This document shows, one piece after another, positions 1-5,851 of a DNA stretch of 10,809 bases. Positions within the stretch are counted from its first letter, which is position 1; the number at the start of each line of letters is the position of its first letter. Source of the stretch: Acidimicrobiaceae bacterium (GTDB taxonomy: Bacteria > Actinomycetota > Acidimicrobiia > Acidimicrobiales > UBA8190). The position numbers and the translations under genes are program-made. The stretch spans positions 7,864 through 18,672 of the forward strand of contig DMNK01000150.1 in the NCBI GenBank assembly GCA_003453695.1, given 5' to 3'. The notes under the pieces are model-generated. The model did not search any database. It was not told the origin of the DNA and saw nothing but the letters and a program-made list of their open reading frames with translations.

Positions 1-485
1 GTGTCCACGACCACCAGGTCGAAGTCGCCGCTCTCGGCCAGCTCGTACAGCTTCTCCATGGCCATGTACTCCTGGGTGCCCGACAGGGCCGAGGACAGGT
101 TGCGGTACAGCCGGTTGGCCAGGATGCCCTCGGCCTGGTCGGGGGTCTCGGCGTAGCGGCGGATGAGGTCGTCGAAGGTGCCCTTGGGGTCGAGCATGAG
201 CGCGGACAGCTCGCCCGGCCAGGGTCCGTCGATGCGGTGGGGCGTGTTGCCCAGGTTCTCCAGCCCGAGAGCGTCGGCCAGACGGCGGGCGGGGTCGATG
301 GTCACCACACAGGTGCGCCGCCCCCGACGTGCGCCTTCGACGCCGAAGGCGGCGGACACCGTCGTCTTCCCCACACCCCCCGAGCCGCTGCAGACGATGA
401 TCGAGCGCTCCTCGACGAGGCTCGCCAATCCGCGGGCCGCCCCGGGGCTCGCCACTCCGTGGGCGGCGTCGGCGGAGGCGCTCAC
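1..485 (-). CDS. ArsA/Get3-like ATPase, second of a pair (partial, C-terminus off the left edge)
   Basis: Only the N-terminal 161 residues are in the window. The GTG start at 485-483 overlaps the TGA stop of the upstream ATPase gene as GTGA, and GGAGAG lies just before it, so the two genes are coupled. The P-loop at residues 34-42 reads GSGGVGKTT. It keeps the Walker A lysine (K40), but the extra signature lysine of the ArsA/Get3/MinD deviant P-loop is serine (S35). A switch I-like TIDPARRLADALG motif follows, then a GTQEYMAMEKL segment, and Walker B (LVVVDT) lies at the window edge. The N-terminus resembles, from memory, mycobacterial Rv3680. ArsA/Get3 ATPases drive client delivery or ion transport by ATP-dependent dimer switching; the client here is unknown. 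No arsenic genes are nearby, so an arsenite pump role is unlikely. The family call is firm and the function is open. Confidence 0.88.
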   Translation of the reverse strand, partial: MSASADAAHGVASPGAARGLASLVEERSIIVCSGSGGVGKTTVSAAFGVEGARRGRRTCVVTIDPARRLADALGLENLGNTPHRIDGPWPGELSALMLDPKGTFDDLIRRYAETPDQAEGILANRLYRNLSSALSGTQEYMAMEKLYELAESGDFDLVVVD

Positions 486-1486
486 TGCTCTCCGACTGCC
501 TGGTGGCGTTCGTCGTGCAGGCTGGTCCGGCGGGGCTCGTCGGGGAGAGCGGCCACGGCGGCAGCCAGATCCTCGGCCAGCAGCTCGAGCTGTTCGGGGC
601 CGACGTCGGCGTCGTGGAGGTACCGGGTGCGCAACTGGGGCAGGGGCAGCTCCTGGGCCAGCCTGTCGAGTTGCTCCTCCTGGAGGGCGAACCGGTGTCG
701 CTGGAAGGAGGCGGCGGCGGCCAGCCCCCGGCTGGTGGCCGGGTCGAGCCCCACACCGGCGTCGGTGGCCGCCTGGACCGGGTCGCGGTCCAGGGCCGGC
801 GCGTCGGGGAGGCAGCCGTTCACCACCACCGGCCCCAAGGTGACCCCGATGCGGTCCTCCAAGGTGTACGCCGCCTCGACCACCTCGTTGACCGGCATCT
901 CCTCGGGAAGGGTCACGAGCGCCACCTGGCTGCGGGCCGGGTCGGTGAGCAGCTCGACCACGTCGGCGGCCTGGGCCCGCACCGGCCCGGCCCGGGCCGC
1001 GTCGAGCAGTCCACGCGCCGAGGAGAGAAAGGTCATGGCGTGGCCGGTGGCAGGGGCGTCGACGAGGATGAGGTCGGCCACCTCGCCCCGCTCCAGTGAC
1101 TTCACCTTGCCCAGCACGAGGATGTCCCGGATGCCCGGGATGGCCGTCGCCACCACGTCGAGCGCTCCTGACGACACGAGCCGCTTCGAGATCCGCTTCA
1201 TTCCGTGGTCGGCCAGGTACTCCAACAGCGCGTCGTCGGGGGTGATGCGCCGGGCCCGTACCTCACCGGCGCCGTCGTGGAGAAGGGTCTCCTCGTAGTC
1301 GAGCGCCCCTTTCCGTCCGAAGGCAGCCATCACGCCGCCTTTGCCCTCCAGCTCGACGATGAGCACGGACAGCCCGGCATGGGCGGCCATGCGGGCCATG
1401 GCCGCCGTCACCGTCGTCTTGCCGACTCCGCCTTTGCCGGCCACGACCAGGACCCGGCTCTGCCGGCAGAACGAGGCCACGTCCAT
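482..1486 (-). CDS. ArsA/Get3-like ATPase, first of a pair
   Basis: This 334-residue protein has a canonical deviant Walker A near its N-terminus (GKGGVGKTT, residues 17-25, both lysines present). A VELEGKGG segment stands where Get3 has its switch I DPA motif, and Walker B (LILVDAPATGHA) lies in the middle. The rest fits the ArsA-type NTPase fold. I chose ATG at 1486 because the P-loop then sits at the usual distance from the start. An in-frame GTG at 1522 would add 12 residues (MPTVLRYARSRI) and cannot be excluded. The stop overlaps the start of the next ATPase gene, so the two are made together and probably form a heterodimer, like Rv3679/Rv3680 (recalled). The paired proteins differ in a complementary way: this one has the signature lysine but no DPA, and its partner has DPA but no signature lysine. 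The gene is divergent from whiB. The client is unknown. Confidence 0.9.
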   Translation of the reverse strand: MDVASFCRQSRVLVVAGKGGVGKTTVTAAMARMAAHAGLSVLIVELEGKGGVMAAFGRKGALDYEETLLHDGAGEVRARRITPDDALLEYLADHGMKRISKRLVSSGALDVVATAIPGIRDILVLGKVKSLERGEVADLILVDAPATGHAMTFLSSARGLLDAARAGPVRAQAADVVELLTDPARSQVALVTLPEEMPVNEVVEAAYTLEDRIGVTLGPVVVNGCLPDAPALDRDPVQAATDAGVGLDPATSRGLAAAASFQRHRFALQEEQLDRLAQELPLPQLRTRYLHDADVGPEQLELLAEDLAAAVAALPDEPRRTSLHDERHQAVGEQ

Positions 1487-1498
1487 GATTCTCGACCG

Positions 1499-1504
1499 AG
1501 CGTA
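1499..1504 (-). promoter_or_regulatory. Possible -10 box for the ArsA-like ATPase operon
   Basis: TACGCT on the minus strand fits the actinobacterial TAnnnT pattern and ends 12 bases before the ATG at 1486. No convincing -35 is visible at 16-18 bases. If used, the transcript would have a leader of only a few bases. It would also exclude the longer GTG start at 1522, which lies upstream of this box. Confidence 0.22.
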
Positions 1505-1627
1505 TCGAAGCACCGTTGGCACCCCTTGCCGCCGGACCCTCCGAGGCCCGACGGCGACCGTCCGGACCCAGTCGGAGCTGCCTCCGAAGTCGCCTCCCAG
1601 AAGGTGCGCAATCCCAGGTCAGAGCCC

Positions 1628-1656
1628 TTGTCGAGGGCCGGGGCAGCAGGTAGCGT
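1628..1656 (+). promoter_or_regulatory. Candidate promoter of the whiB-family gene
   Basis: TTGTCG (1628-1633) and TAGCGT (1651-1656) are separated by 17 bases, which is a plausible housekeeping sigma promoter. It would start transcription around 1663 and leave a short leader holding the Shine-Dalgarno AGGAGG (1669-1674). The rest of the divergent region from 1487 shows no repeat or other structure that I can support. Confidence 0.35.
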
Positions 1657-1678
1657 CGCCTCGACAGCAGGAGGGGGA

Positions 1679-1942
1679 GTGGCCACACGCACGTTGGCGG
1701 AGTCTTGGCAGGACCGGGCGGCATGCAAAGGCCCGCAGGCGACGGTGTTCTTCCCACCGACCCAGTCGGAACGAAAAGAAGAGAAGTTGGCGCGCGAGGC
1801 GCGGGCCAAAGCCATCTGCAAGACGTGCGTGGTGCGCGTGGAGTGCCTCGAGTACGCCATCTCGATCCGCGAGCCGCACGGGATCTGGGGCGGGCTCAAC
1901 GAGACCGAGCGCAAGCAGCTCGTCGAGCGCCGCGCCGGCTGA
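1679..1942 (+). CDS. WhiB-family Fe-S transcriptional regulator
   Basis: This 87-residue protein is the usual size for WhiB proteins. It carries the four cluster-binding cysteines C16, C47, C50 and C56 in the order C, CxxC, x5, C. The conserved turn GIWGG (residues 68-72) and a basic C-terminal tail (ERKQLVERR) follow. WhiB proteins hold an O2- and NO-sensitive [4Fe-4S] cluster and usually act by binding region 4 of the primary sigma factor. The GTG start at 1679 is chosen for its strong AGGAGG at 1669-1674; a much longer upstream reading frame is not needed. The gene is divergent from the ArsA-like pair. In Mycobacterium and Streptomyces a WhiB gene (whiB4, wblA) also neighbours such a pair (recalled). 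The sequence, with CREPHG-like spacing and a short C-terminus, looks no closer to WhiB4 than to other classes, so I give no subclass. Confidence 0.95.
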   Translation: MATRTLAESWQDRAACKGPQATVFFPPTQSERKEEKLAREARAKAICKTCVVRVECLEYAISIREPHGIWGGLNETERKQLVERRAG

Positions 1943-1978
1943 CCGAACCGGGCCGGACAGAGACCGAGCGTCAGCCGG
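1935..1978. terminator. Inverted repeat at the convergent whiB / DUF929 junction
   Basis: CCGGCTGAC (1935-1943) and GTCAGCCGG (1970-1978) are perfect 9-base inverted arms around a 26-base spacer. Each arm contains the stop codon of one of the two convergent genes. There is no T-tract. It could act as a two-way termination hairpin, but the long loop and the shared GGC-TGA ending make chance a real alternative. Confidence 0.3.
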
Positions 1979-2861
1979 AGGGGGGCAGTCCGAGATGTGC
2001 TGCAGCGGCGCGCACCCCGGCGCTGTCACACACGGCGGACGGACGCCATCCGTCCCCGGCGCACACGGCGGCGGTGAGCTCGTCGGCGGCCGCCAGGACC
2101 GCCGAGCCACCGGGCCTGGCGGCGTTCCCCAGCGAGCCCGCCACCTGACCGAGCGACTGGCCGGCCAGCGCCCCGGGCGACACACCGATGGCGTCGCCCA
2201 CGGCGAGCAGCTGGTTGTCGACGTCGACGAAGGGAAGGGTGGGATCCGTGCCCGGGCCGTCGTAGCGCTGAAGGAGGCCCGCCGTCGTGCCGTCCAACGT
2301 TGCGAGTGGGGGGTAGCCGGCGGGGGCGACGGAGGAGAGGGTCTGGCCGTAGAGATCGACGGCGGCGAGCGAGACGTAGGGGCTTCTGTAGGTGGCGCCG
2401 TCGAAGGCGAAGCCCGGGGTGTGGGCGAAGACCTCGGTCGACGCCGACGACAGCGCTCCCAGGTGGGAGAAGGTGCCGAAACGCACCAGGGCCACGACCA
2501 CCACCCAGCTCTCGGCCGCGCTGTACGGGGAGAACTCGGCACCGACGAACACCACCTTCGGGCGGCCACCGTCGGTCAGGGCGGGCTGGCCGGCGAGGAT
2601 CGTCGGCCCGGGCGCGAAGCCGGCCGCAGCGGCGGCGTCGAAGTCCTGAACCGAGAGCCCGGTGATGGCGGCGACCGCCTCCGCCGGAGCAGCTGCCGGG
2701 GAGGGCGGAGGGGGAGCGTTCCCTTCGGTGAGCTTCACCACCACCAGGGCCACGATGAGGACCAGGACCAGGGCGATGAAGGCCCAGGTCACAAGGGCCA
2801 TCGGCAGCAGTCGCGCCGCCGGCGGCGGAGCATCGCGCCCGGTCGGCGTGGGGGTCGTCAT
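1971..2861 (-). CDS. Membrane-anchored DUF929-family thioredoxin-fold protein with SPYS in place of CPYC
   Basis: The protein has 296 residues. A short proline-rich N-terminus is followed by one transmembrane helix at about 21-43 (ALVTWAFIALVLVLIVALVVV). A Pro/Ala linker (about 48-62) then leads to an extracytoplasmic domain. The block from 102 (KVVFVGAEF, then SPYSAAESW and VALVRFGTFS, with TYRSPYVS further on) matches my memory of DUF929. In that family the motif is normally EFCPYCAAxRW, a thioredoxin-like CxxC. Here both positions are serine (S111, S114; bases 2531-2529 and 2522-2520). The only two cysteines left are C267 and C278 near the C-terminus, which could form a structural disulfide. 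A redox enzyme function is therefore unlikely, and binding or scaffolding is more plausible. The ATG at 2861 has no clear Shine-Dalgarno. The gene converges on whiB and diverges from the alpha/beta hydrolase. The physiological role is unknown. Confidence 0.85.
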   Translation of the reverse strand: MTTPTPTGRDAPPPAARLLPMALVTWAFIALVLVLIVALVVVKLTEGNAPPPPSPAAAPAEAVAAITGLSVQDFDAAAAAGFAPGPTILAGQPALTDGGRPKVVFVGAEFSPYSAAESWVVVVALVRFGTFSHLGALSSASTEVFAHTPGFAFDGATYRSPYVSLAAVDLYGQTLSSVAPAGYPPLATLDGTTAGLLQRYDGPGTDPTLPFVDVDNQLLAVGDAIGVSPGALAGQSLGQVAGSLGNAARPGGSAVLAAADELTAAVCAGDGWRPSAVCDSAGVRAAAAHLGLPPSG

Positions 2862-2872
2862 TCGGGGCCGAG

Positions 2873-2878
2873 AGCCTA
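2873..2878 (-). promoter_or_regulatory. Possible -10 box for the DUF929 gene
   Basis: TAGGCT on the minus strand ends 11 bases before the ATG at 2861, which itself lacks a Shine-Dalgarno. No good -35 is visible. A very short leader is possible. Confidence 0.22.
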
Positions 2879-2924
2879 CTCAGCCGCCCTTGGTCGGTTG
2901 CGGTCGCCGGCTGGCGGGCATCCC

Positions 2925-2952
2925 TTGTTCATGGAGGCGGCCGGCGTAGATT
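2925..2952 (+). promoter_or_regulatory. Candidate promoter of the alpha/beta hydrolase gene
   Basis: TTGTTC (2925-2930) and TAGATT (2947-2952) are 16 bases apart, the best plus-strand promoter match in the 2862-3064 gap. The expected transcript start is about 2959-2960, exactly at an in-frame ATG (2960). The mRNA may therefore be leaderless from 2960, or carry a leader of about 105 bases to the ATG at 3065. Confidence 0.45.
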
Positions 2953-3064
2953 CGCCCGGATGGGGATGGCGCAGAACGCGCGGGCAATCGCGCAAGTCGT
3001 GCCATTCGTGGGCCGTTCCTCAACCGCCGGGGAGAGCGTGCCGAATTCTCCGGCAGGGGGGGAG

Positions 3065-3883
3065 ATGAGCGAGCCGGAAGGGACGACCCGCCTTCGGCCC
3101 GGTGGCCGAGGGCGCAAGGGAATGCCCGTGCTCTTCCTGCACGGATGGGGGGTGGGCCCTCACTCCTACTCCGCCCCGCTGGCGCAGCTCCGCTCGCTCG
3201 GATGTGACGTCATGGCGCCGGCGCAACCCGGCTTCGGCCGCGCCGCTGCGCTGCAGGGCGACGAGTGCAGCTTCCCCGGCTACGGGCGCTGGGCCGCCTC
3301 GTACCTCGACACCATGGACGTCGACGAGCCGGTCACGGTGGTGGGCCACTCCTTCGGTGGAGGTGTGGCCATCCAGCTGGCGCACGACCATCCCGAGCGC
3401 GTCGCCGGCGTGGTGCTGTGCAACGGCGTCGGCGGCTTCCCATGGGCGGGGCCGCAAGGCCCGGACTCCGTGACGGAACGACCGTGGTGGGAGTGGGGCC
3501 GGATCCTGGGCGCCGACCTTCTCGCCGGGCCCACCATGGTGCGGGTCCTGCCCGCCCTGCTCGGTGAGGCCGTCCCCAACTTGATGTCGAATCCTCTGGC
3601 CATGTGGCGCGTGGGTGAATTCGTGCGCCGGGCCCATCTTCTCGACGAGGTGACGGCGCTGCGCCGGCGCCGCCTTCCCATCACCGTGGTGTGGTCGGAT
3701 CGAGACCGCCTGGTGCCGCACGTCGGGTTCGTCGCCATCTGCCGGGCCGCAGGCGTCCATGGCGAAGTGGTGCCGGGCAGCCACAGCTGGCTCATCGCCG
3801 ATCCCCGCCGTTTCGGCGACATCGTGCTGCGGGCCATGGTCGACGCCGGCGCCGTGCCGCTCTCCATGGCCGCCGCCGGCTGA
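3065..3883 (+). CDS. Alpha/beta-hydrolase fold protein
   Basis: This 272-residue enzyme has the whole catalytic apparatus. The oxyanion-loop HGWG is at residues 26-29 and the nucleophile elbow GHSFGG holds S96. The acid is D214 in WSDRDRLVP and the base is H240 in GSHSW. A cap of about 80 residues, rich in Trp and Leu, lies between strands 6 and 7 (about 125-200). The substrate cannot be told; such enzymes are esterases, lactonases, haloperoxidase-like enzymes or C-C hydrolases. I chose ATG 3065 because it follows a purine-rich AGGGGGGGAG. An in-frame ATG at 2960 would add 35 residues, but only 27 of those 35 codons end in G or C, less than the body of the gene seems to show, so that stretch looks more like leader. 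The candidate promoter at 2925-2952 nevertheless points its start at 2960. The gene is followed by a hairpin and then the NUDIX gene on the same strand. Confidence 0.9.
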   Translation: MSEPEGTTRLRPGGRGRKGMPVLFLHGWGVGPHSYSAPLAQLRSLGCDVMAPAQPGFGRAAALQGDECSFPGYGRWAASYLDTMDVDEPVTVVGHSFGGGVAIQLAHDHPERVAGVVLCNGVGGFPWAGPQGPDSVTERPWWEWGRILGADLLAGPTMVRVLPALLGEAVPNLMSNPLAMWRVGEFVRRAHLLDEVTALRRRRLPITVVWSDRDRLVPHVGFVAICRAAGVHGEVVPGSHSWLIADPRRFGDIVLRAMVDAGAVPLSMAAAG

Positions 3884-3892
3884 CGGCCGGCG
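3874..3892 (+). terminator. GC-rich hairpin over the hydrolase stop codon
   Basis: CGCCGGC (3874-3880) and GCCGGCG (3886-3892) form a perfect 7-base stem with loop TGACG, and the TGA stop lies in the loop. There is no T-tract. It may terminate or attenuate transcription before the NUDIX gene, which has its own -10-like box. Confidence 0.35.
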
Positions 3893-3964
3893 TTCCGGTC
3901 CTCCCGCGCTCCTTCTCGGGCTTCGGTTCTCTCTCGAGCCTCGTTTCCTGGGGCGGCCACGCCC

Positions 3965-3970
3965 TAGCCT
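3965..3970 (+). promoter_or_regulatory. Possible -10 box for the NUDIX-MBL operon
   Basis: TAGCCT ends 8 bases before the ATG at 3979, so the transcript could start at or next to the start codon. No clear -35 is seen. A GGGAGG lies between the box and the ATG, but only 2 bases from the ATG, which is too close for normal use as a ribosome binding site. Confidence 0.33.
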
Positions 3971-3978
3971 GGGAGGCG

Positions 3979-4923
3979 ATGGCTGAGTCGTCCCCCTCGC
4001 CCGTTGCCGCGCGCGACGCGGCGACCATCATGCTCGTCCGCGACGTCGGGGACGCCGAAGTGTCCTCGCTCGAGGTGTGCATGCTGCGCCGCCATCTGAA
4101 CTCCGACTTCGTGGGCGGTGCCTACGTCTTCCCCGGTGGCAAGGTCGACGAGGAGGACCGCTCTGGGGCCGCCGCGGCGGTGTGCGCGGGTCGGAGCGAC
4201 GAGGAGGCCAGCGCGCTGCTCGGCCTCGGCGGTGGGGGCCTCGCCTTCTGGGTGGCCGCGCTCCGGGAGTGCTTCGAAGAGGCCGGCGTGCTCCTCGCCT
4301 ATGAGGCCCGTGAGGATGCGGCCGCCGCCAGCCCCGTCCCCGTCGACCTGGCGTCGCCGACGGCGCGCCGGCGTCTGGCGGGACGTCGTGTCGAGCTCAA
4401 CGGTGGGCGCCTCGGGTTCCTCGACCTGCTCTCAGCCGAGGGCCTGCAGTTGGCGGCCGACCGGGTGCACTACTTCAGCCATTGGGTGACCCCCGAAGCG
4501 GCGCCCAAGCGCTACGACACCCGCTTCTTCGTGGCGGCGCTGCCCCCCGGTCAGGTCCCCGTCCACGACGAGCACGAGACGGTGGACACGGTGTGGGTGC
4601 GGCCCGCCGACGCCTTGGCCCGCGCCGCCGCCGGGGAGTTCGACCTCATCTTCCCCACCATGAAGAACCTCGAGGCGGTGAGCCGCTTCCGCTCGAGCGA
4701 CGACCTGCTCGCCGCCGCCGCCGCCGTCGAGCGGGTGCCGACCGTGCTGCCCCGGGTGGTGGCCGACCACCGTGGCTTTCGCATCCTGCTCCCCGGTGAC
4801 CCCGGTTACGAAGACGCCGTGGGGGCCGTGGACGCCGAGGTGTCGCGTCCACTGAGCTCGGCGGAGGTGGGGGCGGCCGTGCGCAGCGTCGACATCGACG
4901 GCGTGAGCAGGCCGGGCTCATGA
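3979..4923 (+). CDS. NUDIX hydrolase with a split Nudix box (NUDT19/RP2-like)
   Basis: The protein has 314 residues. N-terminal strands (ATIMLVRD, EVCMLRRH) lead to VFPGGKVDEED (from about residue 50), the first half of the Nudix box. The second half, RECFEEAGV (residues 96-104), follows only after an extra 29 or so residues. The canonical box has about 13 residues between its glycine and the RE pair. The metal-binding glutamates E97, E100 and E101 are present. This split-box layout is, as I recall, that of NUDT19/RP2-type enzymes, some of which hydrolyse CoA derivatives; the substrate here is not established. The C-terminal part (about 170-314) holds the RYDTRFFVAALP strand and a helical tail. 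ATG 3979 is chosen because conserved sequence begins about 14 residues in. The stop overlaps the next start as ATGA. Confidence 0.9.
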   Translation: MAESSPSPVAARDAATIMLVRDVGDAEVSSLEVCMLRRHLNSDFVGGAYVFPGGKVDEEDRSGAAAAVCAGRSDEEASALLGLGGGGLAFWVAALRECFEEAGVLLAYEAREDAAAASPVPVDLASPTARRRLAGRRVELNGGRLGFLDLLSAEGLQLAADRVHYFSHWVTPEAAPKRYDTRFFVAALPPGQVPVHDEHETVDTVWVRPADALARAAAGEFDLIFPTMKNLEAVSRFRSSDDLLAAAAAVERVPTVLPRVVADHRGFRILLPGDPGYEDAVGAVDAEVSRPLSSAEVGAAVRSVDIDGVSRPGS

Positions 4924-5786
4924 GCGCCGTCGAAGAGCCGGTGCTCGACCCGGGAGCCCCTGCCGAGCCGGGCCGGCCCGTGGCGCTGGTGCCGGGCGTG
5001 GTGAGGCTGACCGCTCCGAACCCCGGGCCCATGACCGGCCCGGGCACCAACAGCTACTTGGTGGGGACGACGGAGCTCGCCGTCGTCGACCCGGGCCCCG
5101 ACGAGCCCGTCCACGTCGACGCCCTGGTCGAAGCGGGGGCGGGGCGCGTGCGCTGGATCGTGGTGACCCACACCCACCCCGACCACGCCCCTGCGGCAGC
5201 GGCGCTGGCGCAGCGCACCGGGGCGGAGGTGCTGGGCTTCGGGCCCCGAGACGGCTTCGCGCCCGACCGGACCGTGGGCGGGGGCTTCGAGCTGGGCGGG
5301 GACGACTTCTGTTTGCGGGCCCTGCACACGCCGGGACACGCCTCCAACCACCTGTGTTGGATGCTGCTCGGCGAGCAGCTGCTGTTCTCCGGCGACCACG
5401 TCATGCAGGGCTCGACCGTGGTCATCGCCCCGCCCGACGGGGACATGGCGGCCTACTTGTCGAGCCTCCAGCACCTCCTCGATCTCGATCCCCCCATGCG
5501 GGCCATCGCCCCCGGGCACGGGACGCTCATCGAGTCTCCGGCCGCCGTGGTGCAGGGGGTCATCGCCCACCGTCTCGGACGAGAGGGCGCCGTGCGCGAC
5601 GCCCTGGCGGCGGCGGGCCGGGGATCGGTCGACGATCTGCTGGCGACGGTGTACGCGGATGTGCCCGAGGCCCTCCACCCTGTGGCCCGCTACAGCCTGT
5701 GGGCGCATCTGCGGAAACTGGGCGCCGAAGGGGCGGCCGTCTCCCAGGACCCCGACGACATCGCTGCCGCCTGGCAGGCGACCTAG
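4920..5786 (+). CDS. Metallo-beta-lactamase-fold hydrolase, LACTB2-like
   Basis: The protein has 288 residues. NPGPMTGPGTNSYLVG (from residue 34) opens the fold. The metal site is THTHPDH (H84, H86, D88, H89), then H140 in HTPGHAS, D159 in SGDH and H200 in APGHG. A C-terminal region from about 215 to 280 (HRLGREGAV, then HPVARYSLWAHLRKL) looks like the small helical or winged-helix tail of LACTB2-type proteins. Human LACTB2 is a single-strand RNase, while bacterial relatives are mostly uncharacterised; thioester or ester hydrolysis is equally possible. ATG 4920 overlaps the NUDIX stop (ATGA), so the two proteins are made together and may act on related substrates. The gene converges on mrp, with a hairpin between. 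From memory it resembles Rv3677c, which sits near the mycobacterial ArsA-like pair. Confidence 0.92.
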   Translation: MSAVEEPVLDPGAPAEPGRPVALVPGVVRLTAPNPGPMTGPGTNSYLVGTTELAVVDPGPDEPVHVDALVEAGAGRVRWIVVTHTHPDHAPAAAALAQRTGAEVLGFGPRDGFAPDRTVGGGFELGGDDFCLRALHTPGHASNHLCWMLLGEQLLFSGDHVMQGSTVVIAPPDGDMAAYLSSLQHLLDLDPPMRAIAPGHGTLIESPAAVVQGVIAHRLGREGAVRDALAAAGRGSVDDLLATVYADVPEALHPVARYSLWAHLRKLGAEGAAVSQDPDDIAAAWQAT

Positions 5787-5796
5787 TGGCACGTGG

Positions 5797-5823
5797 CAGG
5801 CCGGCCGGATGGCAGCCGGCCTG
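5797..5823. terminator. Bidirectional terminator candidate between MBL hydrolase and mrp
   Basis: CAGGCCGGC (5797-5805) and GCCGGCCTG (5815-5823) form a perfect 9-base stem with a 9-base loop, inside the 65-base gap between two converging genes. There is no T-tract on either side, which is common in GC-rich actinobacteria. Confidence 0.5.
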
Positions 5824-5851
5824 GTCGCCGTCTCTCGAGCCGGCCGGTGAC

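Noticed and set aside
1..1522. Arsenic resistance operon
   Set aside because: The ATPases are ArsA-like by fold only. No arsB, arsC, arsD or arsR-like gene is nearby and the metal-binding cysteines of ArsA are not seen.
1205..1678. N-terminal extension of the WhiB frame
   Set aside because: It would run antisense through the ATPase gene. The strong Shine-Dalgarno at 1669 and normal WhiB length both point to GTG 1679.
1341..3068. 575-codon plus-strand reading frame
   Set aside because: It crosses the antisense of the ATPase and DUF929 genes and the whiB frame, is rich in Arg/Gly/Pro with no motif, and is explained by high GC content.
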